The notes under the pieces: model-generated
Database searches by the model: none
What the model was told of the DNA's origin: nothing
What the model saw: only the letters and a program-made list of their open reading frames with translations
Source: Deltaproteobacteria bacterium
GTDB lineage: Bacteria > Myxococcota_A > UBA796 > SXON01
Reading direction: 5' to 3'
DNA: 42,507 nt
Assembly: GCA_014191855.1 (NCBI GenBank)
Contig: BJHF01000057.1
Span: 1-42,507 of the forward strand
Translations under genes and position numbers: made by a program
Shown: positions 15,604 to 23,782 of the stretch, in pieces
Layout: each line of letters begins with the position of its first letter
Numbering within the stretch: the first letter of the stretch is position 1

Positions 15604-17640
15604 GTGATCCCTGGCTTGCCCGCCTTGATGCTGGGGTTTGTGGCCTGCAACGTGTATGTGGACCACCCGGGTGAAACGGCGGCCCCGGAAGCGGGTGAAA
15701 CCGGCGACTCCGGCGGCGTGGAGCCGGGCCCCTGGACGGTGCAGGTACACCTGACGGTCGACGGTGTGGCCGAGGCGGGCGTCGCCGTGATGCAGGCGGG
15801 AACGGAGTCGATGGTGCTCACGGACGACCGCGGGGTTGCGACGATTCTCGTGGATCCCCAGGTGCCTGGTGATGTCTGGCTGGCTGCCGGCACCGAGGGC
15901 GCGTGGAACGGCGGCGTGGAGGTAGACGGGCCCGGGCCGGTTGACATCGCGCTTCTGCGTTACGACGAAACGGACAATCCGGACTACACCTTCGCCAGCC
16001 CGGGCGCGGACGCGACGGCGGACACGAACAGCGGCGAGTGTGGCCATTGCCACCTCACGATCCACCGCGGGTGGGCAGACAGCCCGCACCGGAGCGCGGC
16101 GTCGGACCCGGCGGTGCATGCGGTGTATCAGGGGGTGGATCTCGCGCTGGACGAGGCCGCGTGCTCGGCGGGCGCCGGCGAGTGGGGCGCTGCGGTGACG
16201 CCGGGGACGGGCGCCGCGGTCGAGGCCTGCCACGTCGGTTCGGGGGTCGTGGAGGGCACGGGTGGCAACGGCGCCTGCGCCGACTGCCACGCGCCGGGCA
16301 TCGGCGGCGAAACGCTGGCTGGACACGACTTGCTCGAAGCCTCAGGCGTCGCCTACGACTACGGCGTGCACTGCGACGTCTGTCACAAGGTCGCGTCCGT
16401 AGACCTGGAGGCCGAAGCCGGTGTCGCGGGGCGGCTGCGCGTGATCCGGCCCATCGACGCCTCGCCGTCGCGACTGCTCGGTGAGTTCCACCCCCTCATG
16501 TTCGGCCCCTACCTGGACGTGCTCAACCCGCTCATGGGAGCGTCGTTTAGCGAATTGCTCCACGAAGCAGAGTTTTGTGCGGGATGCCACCAGCTTGAGC
16601 AGCCGGTGCTGGTCAGTGGGGAAGGCGTGGACCTCTCGCGCTGGCCCACGGGTCGGCTTCCCATCCAGACGACGTGGTCGGAGTGGGAAGCGGGCCCGAT
16701 GAACCCCGCGGCGCCGTGCCAGAGCTGCCATATGCCGCCGGCGCCGGAGGTTGGGAATTCCGCAGATCTCGGCAACGAATTCCCGACGCTCCTGCCGGGC
16801 GTCGGCGCCGGCTGGCTGCGGCCGCCCGGCGCCGTGCGCGCGCACACCTGGGTCGGCCCCCGCGACGCATCGAGCGGCATGCTCGAATTGGCCGCCTTCG
16901 TTGACGTGGAGGCCGAGGTGGTCGGGGGTGAGGCGGTCGCGTCCGTCACCGTCACCAACGTCGGTCCCGGCCACGCCATCCCCACCGGCGAGCCGCTTCG
17001 GAACCTCGTGCTCCGCGTCGAGGCGAGCTGCGACGGCGTTGCACTGACCGCGTCTGGCGGCGACGTGGTGCCCGCGTTCGGCGGGGCGGCGGATACGCGG
17101 AGCGCGCCCGAGGCGCTCGATGTTTTCCCCTCAGCGAAGGTGGGGGATCGCGTGCGCTTCGCGGTCACCACGGGGATGATCGACTACCACGGCGCCGGCC
17201 CGTTCGGCGACGGGACGTTCGACGCGGCCGAGAAGGGGATGTCGAAACTGGAATTCGTGGGCGAGGCGGAGGTCATCGCCGTCGGCGCGGCGGGCACCGT
17301 TACGCTCGACCACCCCGAGTACGTATCCGCGTCCGACGCCGCGTTCCTCGTGCCGGCCGACGATGCCACCGCGCTCGCCGGACTACCTGGCTTCGGCTTC
17401 GCAAAGGTGCTCGCCGGCGCCGACGGGGAGCTCATGGTCCCGCACCACCTCGCGGTGGACGTCGTGAGCGACAATCGCATCCTGGCGACAGAGTCGTTCA
17501 CGACTACGCATCGTTTTGTCGCGACGTGCGCCGAGCCCGAGGTCCACGCGGCGCTCCTCTACCGGGCGTACCCCTGGTCTCAAGCGCAGCGGTATGGCTG
17601 GGCGCTGGACGACCGCGTGATGGCCGAGGCCACGCGATGA
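15604..17640 (+). CDS. Penta-heme cytochrome c lipoprotein
   Basis: About 678 residues from GTG 15604, which lies just after the previous stop. A lipobox (GFVAC, Cys15) is followed by an acidic ETGDSGG linker. Residues about 40-120 resemble a carboxypeptidase-regulatory/Ig-like fold. Five CxxCH heme sites follow: CGHCH (146-150), CADCH (225-229), CDVCH (257-261), CAGCH (325-329) and CQSCH (372-376). The order and flanking TTWSEWEAGPM are typical of cytochrome c554-like multiheme proteins. The last 280 residues are beta-rich. The start is uncertain: an upstream in-frame ATG (15541) would overlap the previous gene and give an Arg-rich leader. The adjacent multicopper oxidase suggests a shared electron-transfer job outside the cell. 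Confidence 0.9.
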   Translation: MIPGLPALMLGFVACNVYVDHPGETAAPEAGETGDSGGVEPGPWTVQVHLTVDGVAEAGVAVMQAGTESMVLTDDRGVATILVDPQVPGDVWLAAGTEGAWNGGVEVDGPGPVDIALLRYDETDNPDYTFASPGADATADTNSGECGHCHLTIHRGWADSPHRSAASDPAVHAVYQGVDLALDEAACSAGAGEWGAAVTPGTGAAVEACHVGSGVVEGTGGNGACADCHAPGIGGETLAGHDLLEASGVAYDYGVHCDVCHKVASVDLEAEAGVAGRLRVIRPIDASPSRLLGEFHPLMFGPYLDVLNPLMGASFSELLHEAEFCAGCHQLEQPVLVSGEGVDLSRWPTGRLPIQTTWSEWEAGPMNPAAPCQSCHMPPAPEVGNSADLGNEFPTLLPGVGAGWLRPPGAVRAHTWVGPRDASSGMLELAAFVDVEAEVVGGEAVASVTVTNVGPGHAIPTGEPLRNLVLRVEASCDGVALTASGGDVVPAFGGAADTRSAPEALDVFPSAKVGDRVRFAVTTGMIDYHGAGPFGDGTFDAAEKGMSKLEFVGEAEVIAVGAAGTVTLDHPEYVSASDAAFLVPADDATALAGLPGFGFAKVLAGADGELMVPHHLAVDVVSDNRILATESFTTTHRFVATCAEPEVHAALLYRAYPWSQAQRYGWALDDRVMAEATR

Positions 17641-19028
17641 TCGCGACGTTGTTGCTGGTTGGCTGCGTCGAATCGAGCGGGCCAGCGGTTCCCGCCGACA
17701 CCGACACGGGCGCCTCTGGCGAAACGGGCGGGTCGGGAGACAGCACCGTCACCCCGGAGCCCCGACCGGAGCTCACCTTCCCGGCGGACGCTGAGGATCT
17801 CGACGCGGCGGCGGAGGTCGTGCAGCTCACGCTCACCGCAGGCTCGGCGTTCCGCACCATCGACGGCGAATCCGTGCTCCGCTACGCCTACAACGGCGTG
17901 TCGCCAGGGCCCGTGATCCGCGCGAACGTAGGCGACACGGTGATCGTGGACTTCGAGAACGCGCTCGACGACCCCAGCACGGTTCACTGGCACGGGTTGG
18001 CGGTGCCCAACGCGATGGATGGCGTGAGCTGGGTGCAGGATCCGGTGCCCGCCGGCGGCGTGTTCAGCTACACATTCACCGCCACCGACCCCGGGAGCTT
18101 CTGGTACCACCCCCATGTGGACGTCGCTCACCAGGTCGATCTCGGCCTCTATGGCATGGTCGTCGTCGCGGATCCCACCGAGCCGGTCGCCGATTACGAC
18201 GTGGTGCTCGTGTTCGACGCATTGGATGAGGTGGAGGAGGGGGAAGGCGCGGCCGACGACCACACGCCACCCGATCCGCGCACGGTGCGCTGGACGGTGA
18301 ACGGCGTGGAGTCGCCCGGGTGGACGTTGGCGCCCGGGTCGCGAAGCCGGGCGCGGCTGCTCAACGCGAGCAACACGAGCTACCTCGCGATCTCCTGGCC
18401 CGGCGCTCGGCTCATCGGCGGAGAGCAGGGGTTGTTGGCCGCGCCTTCGCTGGTGGAAGGGCTCGTCCTCGCGCCCGGCGACCGCGCGGAGGTGGAGGTG
18501 GACGCGGGGGCCGGCGCCGTGGATGTCACGACCGCGCTGTGGTCTGCGGCGGGGGGGGCGTCATATGGCGACGATCGGGTGTTGTTCTCGGTGGAGGGGG
18601 GAGAATCTGCTCCTGCCGCGCCGCTGGATTTCGTGTTCTCCGGCGCCGCGCCCTCCCTCGATCCCGGCACCACCGAGCTCCTCTACACCTTCGCCGGCGG
18701 CGCCCCCGACACCGACTGGCTCATCAACGGCGAGGCCTGGCCCGACGTGACCGTGCAGCACGTCGCGCTCGGCGCGGAGGTGTTCATCGAGCTGCGCAAC
18801 CTGAGCGCCACCAACCATCCCTTTCACCTGCACGGCCACCGCTTTGAGGTCCTCTCCATCGACGACGCGGCGCCGGAGTGGGCGCGCTGGGAAGACACCC
18901 TCGACCTCGGCATCCGCTCCGTCGTCCGGCTCCGTTTACCCGCGAACAACCCGGGCGAATGGGCGCTGCACTGCCACCTCCTCGGCCATGAACAGGGCGG
19001 GATGATGACGCAGTTGAACGTGGAGTAG
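17637..19028 (+). CDS. Multicopper oxidase lipoprotein
   Basis: 463 residues. The signal MIATLLLVGC has a lipobox at Cys10 and an acidic DTDTGASGETGGSGD tether. All four copper-binding motifs are present: HWHG (117-120), HPH (158-160), HPFHLHGH (394-401) and HCHLLGHEQGGM (445-456), the last with a Met axial ligand for the type 1 copper. It is therefore probably an active laccase-like enzyme that oxidises phenols or metals such as Cu(I), Fe(II) or Mn(II) and reduces O2. The ATG at 17637 overlaps the cytochrome stop (ATGA, 17637-17640), so the two are translationally coupled. There is no Met-rich insert of the CueO type, so the substrate is open. Confidence 0.93.
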   Translation: MIATLLLVGCVESSGPAVPADTDTGASGETGGSGDSTVTPEPRPELTFPADAEDLDAAAEVVQLTLTAGSAFRTIDGESVLRYAYNGVSPGPVIRANVGDTVIVDFENALDDPSTVHWHGLAVPNAMDGVSWVQDPVPAGGVFSYTFTATDPGSFWYHPHVDVAHQVDLGLYGMVVVADPTEPVADYDVVLVFDALDEVEEGEGAADDHTPPDPRTVRWTVNGVESPGWTLAPGSRSRARLLNASNTSYLAISWPGARLIGGEQGLLAAPSLVEGLVLAPGDRAEVEVDAGAGAVDVTTALWSAAGGASYGDDRVLFSVEGGESAPAAPLDFVFSGAAPSLDPGTTELLYTFAGGAPDTDWLINGEAWPDVTVQHVALGAEVFIELRNLSATNHPFHLHGHRFEVLSIDDAAPEWARWEDTLDLGIRSVVRLRLPANNPGEWALHCHLLGHEQGGMMTQLNVE

Positions 19029-19029
19029 G

Positions 19030-19274
19030 GGGGTCAGGACGGTGCCATTGCGATTGAGGCCGGCAGCGCGTGAGGCGGGGGTCAGTGAGGCGGGGGTCAG
19101 GACGGTGCCATTGCGATTGAGGCCGGCAGCGGGCGGGTGGTGCGTTGTGCTGGTCTCGTTTCCCCACCCGCAGCCAAACACAATCGCGTTGAAATGCAAT
19201 GGCACCGTCCTGACCCCACCCGCAGCCAAACACAATCGCGTTGAAATGCAATGGCACCGTCCTGACCCCACCCG
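19030..19274. repeat. REP/REPIN-like cluster: two direct and two inverted copies of a GGGGTCAGGACGG element
   Basis: GGGGTCAGGACGGTGCCATT occurs on the plus strand at 19030 and 19093 (39-bp identical units to 19068 and 19131) and inverted at about 19196-19217 and 19248-19269. The inverted copies sit in a perfect 52-bp tandem duplication (units starting 19162 and 19214, plus a partial third at 19266). Between the two direct copies a 15-bp word is tandemly doubled (19070-19084, 19085-19099). The arms face each other, so the block could fold into a long hairpin. No transposase gene is present in the window. Confidence 0.8.
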
Positions 19275-19276
19275 TC

Positions 19277-20134
19277 CTAGGGCCGCGGTCCCGAAATCAA
19301 AAACGCCGCCAGCTCCACGCAGAAGTTCATCGGCCAGTGCCCGAGGAACGCCGGCCAGAAGCTGCGGCAGCGCAGGCAGGCGACGCCGAGGAGGAGCGCG
19401 CCGGGGAAGGAGCTCAGCATCTCGAGCTCCGGCTTGCTCTTGTGCAGCAGGTAGTAGCCGAAAGAGGTGAGCAGGACCGCCGTGCGTTTTCCGTGCGTAC
19501 GGCTGATCGCCACCAGCGCGAATCCGTGCCAGAAGAACTCCTCGCCGAGTAAGCACGCGCCTTTGAGGCCTTGGGCGAAGAACAGCTCGCCGAGATCGGC
19601 GCGCGCGAGCTTGTCGGACGGGTAGAACTCCCGCAATCCGGGCACGAACGCGACCGCCAGAAACGAGGCGGGCACGATGATTCCGATCGCGATCCCCAGC
19701 TTGGGCCCCCACCAACGCCAGTCTCCGGGCCCCGCGCCCCAGTCGTCCAGGCGGGTGCCGGAGAGCACGAACGTGCCAAGCGAGAGCGTCGCGGCGATCC
19801 CCAGCGGGCTGAGGAACGCGTGCGGGTCGTCGGTCGCCCAGGTCTTGGGGAAATCGTGCATCTTGGCGTAGGCGAGCGGCCCCGCCACCAACACGATCGC
19901 GATCACGAGCACGACCCACGCGACGCGCCGGAGCCGAACGCCTCCGACTGCGGCCATGAAGGCGAGAGGCAGCACCATGTACACGGAGTCGTACGCGGCG
20001 GCGAGCAGGCGTCCGAGCTTGGGAAACAGCCGCCAGTCGATGAAGCAGCAGATGGCGATAAGGGTGGAGGCCGAAAGCCCCCCCAGCAGCTCGCGGGCTT
20101 CGAATTCGGCGAGGAACGCGCGCAGGCGGATCAT
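19277..20134 (-). CDS. CPBP/CAAX-type intramembrane protease family protein
   Basis: 285 residues with about seven membrane helices. The family motifs are visible: GEEFFWHGF (EE pair of motif 1), SFGYYLLHKSKPELEM (motif 2 His), and GHWPMNFCVE (motif 3 His/Asn region). In motif 1 the usual Arg after EE is His, a known kind of variation. Such proteins are membrane metalloproteases involved in prenyl-protein processing or bacteriocin self-protection, but many have no known substrate. ATG 20134 has no ribosome-binding site; GGTTAGCC ends 6 nt upstream, so the message may be leaderless. Confidence 0.78.
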   Translation of the reverse strand: MIRLRAFLAEFEARELLGGLSASTLIAICCFIDWRLFPKLGRLLAAAYDSVYMVLPLAFMAAVGGVRLRRVAWVVLVIAIVLVAGPLAYAKMHDFPKTWATDDPHAFLSPLGIAATLSLGTFVLSGTRLDDWGAGPGDWRWWGPKLGIAIGIIVPASFLAVAFVPGLREFYPSDKLARADLGELFFAQGLKGACLLGEEFFWHGFALVAISRTHGKRTAVLLTSFGYYLLHKSKPELEMLSSFPGALLLGVACLRCRSFWPAFLGHWPMNFCVELAAFLISGPRP

Positions 20135-20185
20135 GCCGCTGGCTAACCTCGCGGTCGCCCCGGGATCGGATAGCTTCTTCGCCTC

Positions 20186-21088
20186 GTGTCCCGCACCCTG
20201 CTCTCACTCGCCGCCGTGTCGCCCCCCGAGCTGCGGGATCTGCTCGCTCGCGCCACGCTGATCTACCACGACGGACATCGGCCGCTGCACGCCGTGGCGC
20301 CGCTCCTGGTGCTCTCGGCCTCGCCTCGACCCTACGGCCGCGCCGCCGTGCAGGTAGGCGCCGCGCGCATCGGCCTCGAAGCCAGCACCTACTCCCCCGA
20401 GGAGGTGCGAGCCCTCGGCGAGTGGCCCCTGGCTGCCGCCACGATTGGGCGCGCGGCGCCGGCGCTGGTGCTGCTCGGCTGGGAGCATGACGCGGCGAAT
20501 GCGTTTGCCGCCGCTTCGCCGTCGCCCTGCCTGGGCGTGGAGGGGGCCTCGGGCTGCACGGTGGGCGCGCTCGCCGACTTGTTGGCGTTGGAGCGGCGTG
20601 GTCCGCTGGGGGGGCACCGGCTCACCGTCGTGGGCGATGCCTCCCCACGCGCGCTGGACCTCGCTACGGGCCTCGCTTCGTTGGGCGGCTCCGTCAGCTT
20701 CGTGCACCCGGTTGGGTACGCGCCCGACCCGGAGCGGCTCACGCTGGTGCGGGATCGCGCGGCGGCGGCCGGGGGCTCCGTCCTCGATACGACGGAGTTG
20801 ATGGAGGCGCTGCGCGACTCCACGGCGGTGCTCGTCGAGCCCTTACCGAAGGAGAACCAGGATCGTTTCCGTCCCTACAGCCTCGCCCGGCACCACATCC
20901 GGGTGTGCAAGCCCGGCTGCGCCGTGATGCACCGTGCCCACGAATCCCGCGGCGCGGAGCTCTCTGCGGCGTTGGTGGACGATGGCGCGTGGTTAGCGCC
21001 GAGCCAACGCCAGGCAGAGTCGTTGGCCGCCGCGGCATTGTTGGGTTGGATGCTTCAGCCGGATCGGGTACGATCCGTGTTAGGGTAG
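20186..21088 (+). CDS. Aspartate/ornithine carbamoyltransferase-fold protein without catalytic motifs
   Basis: 300 residues, the usual length for this family, and recognisable from end to end: RTLLSLAAVSPPELRDLL at the start, VQVGAARIG, GALADLLALE, RLTVVGDASPRALDLA, RFRPYSLARHH and KPGCAVMHRAHESRGAE. The carbamoyl-phosphate loop STRT is replaced by SPRPYG, the HPxQ site by GCTV, and the HCLP site by HRAH. It is therefore very unlikely to transfer carbamoyl groups and may be a pseudoenzyme or bind another ligand. It starts with GTG (20186); TAGCTT lies 9 nt upstream. Only 4 nt separate it from the HMG-CoA lyase gene. Confidence 0.75.
   Translation: MSRTLLSLAAVSPPELRDLLARATLIYHDGHRPLHAVAPLLVLSASPRPYGRAAVQVGAARIGLEASTYSPEEVRALGEWPLAAATIGRAAPALVLLGWEHDAANAFAAASPSPCLGVEGASGCTVGALADLLALERRGPLGGHRLTVVGDASPRALDLATGLASLGGSVSFVHPVGYAPDPERLTLVRDRAAAAGGSVLDTTELMEALRDSTAVLVEPLPKENQDRFRPYSLARHHIRVCKPGCAVMHRAHESRGAELSAALVDDGAWLAPSQRQAESLAAAALLGWMLQPDRVRSVLG
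21078..21086 (+). promoter_or_regulatory. Candidate extended -10 for a leaderless HMG-CoA lyase message
   Basis: TGTTAGGGT matches the extended -10 pattern TGnTAnnnT and overlaps the end of the previous gene. It ends 6 nt before the ATG at 21093, so transcription would start at or near the start codon. There is no Shine-Dalgarno sequence in that gap. Read-through from the upstream gene is also possible. Confidence 0.4.
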
Positions 21089-21092
21089 CATC

Positions 21093-22016
21093 ATGTCCAC
21101 GGTTTCCTTGTACGAGGTCTCTCCGCGCGACGGGCTGCAGAACGAAGCGGCGGTGCTGCCCACAGAGGCGAAGGCCGAGCTGATCGGGCGGCTGGTCGGG
21201 GCCGGCGTGAAGGACATCGAGGTCACGAGTTTTGTCCGGCCGCGTTGGATTCCCCAGCTCTCGGACGCCGCGGAGCTGGTGCGGATGTTGCCCCGCGTGG
21301 AGGGCGTGCGGTACTGGGCGCTGGTGCCCAACCGCGTGGGGCTGGAGCGGGCGATGGAGAGCGGTATCCGCCACGTGGCCACCTTCCTCAGCGCGAGCGA
21401 AACGCACAACACCAAGAACGTGAACCGCACCGTGCGAGAGAGCCTCGCGAGCGTGGAAGAGGTGATCGGGGTAGCGCGGGACGATGGTATCGAAGTTAGA
21501 AGCTATATTTCCACCGTTTTTGGCTGCCCATACGAGGGGGATGTGCCGGTGGAGAACACGCTCCGGATCATCGAGCGCCTCATGGCGGCCGGCGCTCAGC
21601 GCATCTCGTTGGGGGACACGACGGGGATGGCCAACCCGCGGCAGGTGCGAGAGGTGATCGCCCGGGTGGTGGCCGAGGGTCTGCCCGTGGAGAGCATCGC
21701 CGTGCACATGCACGACACCCGCGGTACCGCGTTGGCGAACGCGTTGGCGGCCTACGAGCTGGGTGTGCGTCAGGTGGATGGTTCGGTGGGTGGAATGGGC
21801 GGTTGTCCCTACGCGCCCGGCGCAAGCGGCAACGCAGCGTCGGAAGACATGGTGTTCACCTTCGAGGCGATGGGCATCGACACCGGCATCGACCTTGAGG
21901 CGCTCGCCGAGGCGGGTTGCTACGCCGAAACCCTCCTTGGCCGCGAGCTGCCGGGCCGGTTCCACCTGTACTGGAAGGGCGCTCATGCGCGCGCCGCCAA
22001 GGCGCGAACCGCGTAG
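21093..22016 (+). CDS. mvaB: Hydroxymethylglutaryl-CoA lyase
   Basis: 307 residues, a standard length. It cleaves HMG-CoA to acetyl-CoA and acetoacetate, the last step of leucine breakdown. The TIM-barrel motifs are intact: SPRDGLQNE near the N-terminus (catalytic Arg/Asp), GDTTGMANP, AVHMHDTRG (metal-binding His pair) and GGMGGCPYAPGASGNAASED with the catalytic Cys and the metal-binding Asn. The homologous enzymes isopropylmalate synthase and pyruvate carboxylase lack the GGCPYA signature. The expected partners (isovaleryl-CoA dehydrogenase, methylcrotonyl-CoA carboxylase) are not in the window. It is followed 7 nt later by the FHA gene. Confidence 0.95.
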   Translation: MSTVSLYEVSPRDGLQNEAAVLPTEAKAELIGRLVGAGVKDIEVTSFVRPRWIPQLSDAAELVRMLPRVEGVRYWALVPNRVGLERAMESGIRHVATFLSASETHNTKNVNRTVRESLASVEEVIGVARDDGIEVRSYISTVFGCPYEGDVPVENTLRIIERLMAAGAQRISLGDTTGMANPRQVREVIARVVAEGLPVESIAVHMHDTRGTALANALAAYELGVRQVDGSVGGMGGCPYAPGASGNAASEDMVFTFEAMGIDTGIDLEALAEAGCYAETLLGRELPGRFHLYWKGAHARAAKARTA

Positions 22017-22023
22017 GTCAGCC

Positions 22024-22779
22024 ATGTCCCGCAGCTTCCTGAAGATCGTCGCAGGTTCCCGGCAGGGGTTGAACGTCCCGCTGCCGCCGCGCGAGCCGTT
22101 GGGCATCGGTCGGAAGTATGGCGGCTTGTTGTTGGATGATCCGCTGATCTCCAGCAAACACTGCCAGGTGGAGGCGCGGGGCACGGACTGGGTGCTCACC
22201 GACTTGGGAAGTACCAACGGCACGATGGTGGATGGGCGCCTGGTGCGCGAGGTGGTGCTGCGCCCAGGCAGCGAGATCCAGCTCGGTGGCACGCGGCTGG
22301 TGCTGTTCGTGGGCGCGCCGGAGGAGCCCGTGGTCGCCGAGGAGAAGGCCCAGGGGGAAACCTCGGCGAACCAGGCCGACATCGCGTGGTTGCTGGATGA
22401 AGAGTTGGTGGAGCTGGCGGGTAGCGGCGAGCGCACGCGCACCCCGGCGGATGTGATCGGTCAGGAGCTGCGGCTGCCCCCGGGGCTCAACGCCCTGGTG
22501 GAGGTGGTGGCAGGGCAGGACACCGGCAAGGTGTTCCGCTTCACCCGCGGGAACGTCAACGTGGGGCGGCGGAACGGGGAGGTCCCGCTGTCGGATGGCG
22601 AGGTGAGCCGTCGGCACAGCGTAATCGAGGTGTTCGGTCGCGACATGATCTTCCTGCGCGATCTCGGCTCCACGAACGGCACGTACCACAACGGCCGCCG
22701 CATCCTCGTGGCGCGGCTCCGGTCGGGGGACACCGTCGGCATTGGAAAAACGGTGTTGAAGCTACACGTTACCCGGTAG
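22024..22779 (+). CDS. Protein with two FHA domains
   Basis: 251 residues with two forkhead-associated domains joined by an acidic linker. FHA1 (about 20-95) has IGRKYG, ISSKHC and STNGTMVDGR. FHA2 (about 160-245) has VGRRNG, VSRRHSV and STNGTYHNGR. The phosphothreonine-contacting Arg, Ser, His and Asn residues are all present, so both domains should bind phosphothreonine peptides. No kinase or phosphatase is nearby. It has no membrane segment. ATG 22024 follows the lyase stop by 7 nt. The 3' end overlaps the convergent methyltransferase gene by 11 bp. Confidence 0.9.
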   Translation: MSRSFLKIVAGSRQGLNVPLPPREPLGIGRKYGGLLLDDPLISSKHCQVEARGTDWVLTDLGSTNGTMVDGRLVREVVLRPGSEIQLGGTRLVLFVGAPEEPVVAEEKAQGETSANQADIAWLLDEELVELAGSGERTRTPADVIGQELRLPPGLNALVEVVAGQDTGKVFRFTRGNVNVGRRNGEVPLSDGEVSRRHSVIEVFGRDMIFLRDLGSTNGTYHNGRRILVARLRSGDTVGIGKTVLKLHVTR

Positions 22780-23557
22780 CGGCCTTCGGCTTGCCGATCA
22801 GGTAGGTCGCGTGGACGGGCGGTCCGTCGTGCTTGAGGGTGCCGATCTCCCACTCCCAGTCGGGCGCGTCGATGGTGGCGACGAGCTCCCGCAGCTCCTC
22901 GACGCTGTAGATGCGCAGCCAGGAGACGACGCCGTCCCAGAGCACGAACGGCTGCATCAGCGGGAAGATCCAGGTGAACAGGACCCAAGGCCAGCGGAAG
23001 GGGCGCCAGAGCGGCATCGTGAGGGTGACGCTGAGCGGCGAGAAGAGGAGCGCGAGGAGCATCAGCGGTTCGCGGCTGACGGCTTCGAACACGGCGATGG
23101 GCTGACGCTTGGCGACGGCGTCCGCGAGGATGCGGCGCGCGAGGTCGGGCGGGAAGTGGTGGAAGGCGTTGAAGATCGTGCGAAAGCCGGCGAGATCGGC
23201 CGGTACCGCGGTGGCGTCTACCGGTTCGGCGCGGCCGCTCACCCGCCCCTCGCTCCCTTCACCTGCGAACGCGTACGCCTTGGGGTTGGGGTAGAGGTCC
23301 GTGAGCAGGACCTTGACGCGGTGGCCGCCCTCGGCGAGCGCGTCTGCGACGAGGCGCGCGGGGCCGCCGCCGCCCGAGCAGAGGTCGACGATGCGCGTGG
23401 CGCCGGTGGCGGCGATGGCCTTCTCCAGGATGGGGGCGAACAGCTTTCCGTGGCCCGCGGCCTTTGCGCCAAAGGCGAGGAACGCGGTGCCTCCGTCGCG
23501 GAGGATCGCGGGGAACCAGGGGAGGTCTTCGAGCTCGACGAGCTGGAGGCGTTTCAT
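22769..23557 (-). CDS. SAM-dependent methyltransferase with a hydrophobic C-terminal half
   Basis: 262 residues. Class I methyltransferase motif I is RIVDLCSGGGGPARL, followed by VKVLLTDLYPN (motif II) and TIFNAFHHFPPDLARRIL (motifs IV/V). Residues about 160-215 are very hydrophobic (LMLLALLFSP, then WPWVLFTWIFPLMQ), unlike soluble relatives, so it is probably membrane-associated and may act on a lipid or quinone-like substrate. ATG 23557 is preceded by eight C residues and a GATAAT hexamer, with no ribosome-binding site. Confidence 0.8.
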   Translation of the reverse strand: MKRLQLVELEDLPWFPAILRDGGTAFLAFGAKAAGHGKLFAPILEKAIAATGATRIVDLCSGGGGPARLVADALAEGGHRVKVLLTDLYPNPKAYAFAGEGSEGRVSGRAEPVDATAVPADLAGFRTIFNAFHHFPPDLARRILADAVAKRQPIAVFEAVSREPLMLLALLFSPLSVTLTMPLWRPFRWPWVLFTWIFPLMQPFVLWDGVVSWLRIYSVEELRELVATIDAPDWEWEIGTLKHDGPPVHATYLIGKPKAATG

Positions 23558-23590
23558 GGGGGGGGATTATCGGGTGGGCGGGCGGCGTGC

Positions 23591-23763
23591 GCTCCCGTTG
23601 CTGAGGGGGTGAGCGGCCACCCTGGCCGCAAGGAGAGCTTTTTAGCGGGCTTTCTCTCGTTGGTTGGGGGGTGAGGCCTCACCCCGGGGGCAACGGGAGC
23701 CGCAGGACCGGTTTCGCTCCCGTTGCCGAGGGGGTGAGCCGGCACCCCGGGCGCAAGGAGAGC
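23591..23763. repeat. Three tandem degenerate repeats of about 62 bp with covarying hairpins
   Basis: The shared core starts GGGGTGAG and ends GCAAnGnGAGC, at 23606-23638, 23668-23700 and 23731-23763. The 48-bp blocks 23591-23638 and 23716-23763 are nearly identical. Copy 2 contains the perfect 18-bp palindrome 23668-23685. The end of copy 2 (23689-23700) pairs perfectly with the start of copy 3 (23716-23727) over 12 bp. The copy 1/copy 2 junction forms the equivalent stem with different bases. No gene fits here. It lies downstream of the small membrane protein gene and upstream of the methyltransferase. Confidence 0.65.
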
Positions 23764-23782
23764 GTCGTGGGCGAACGGGTGC

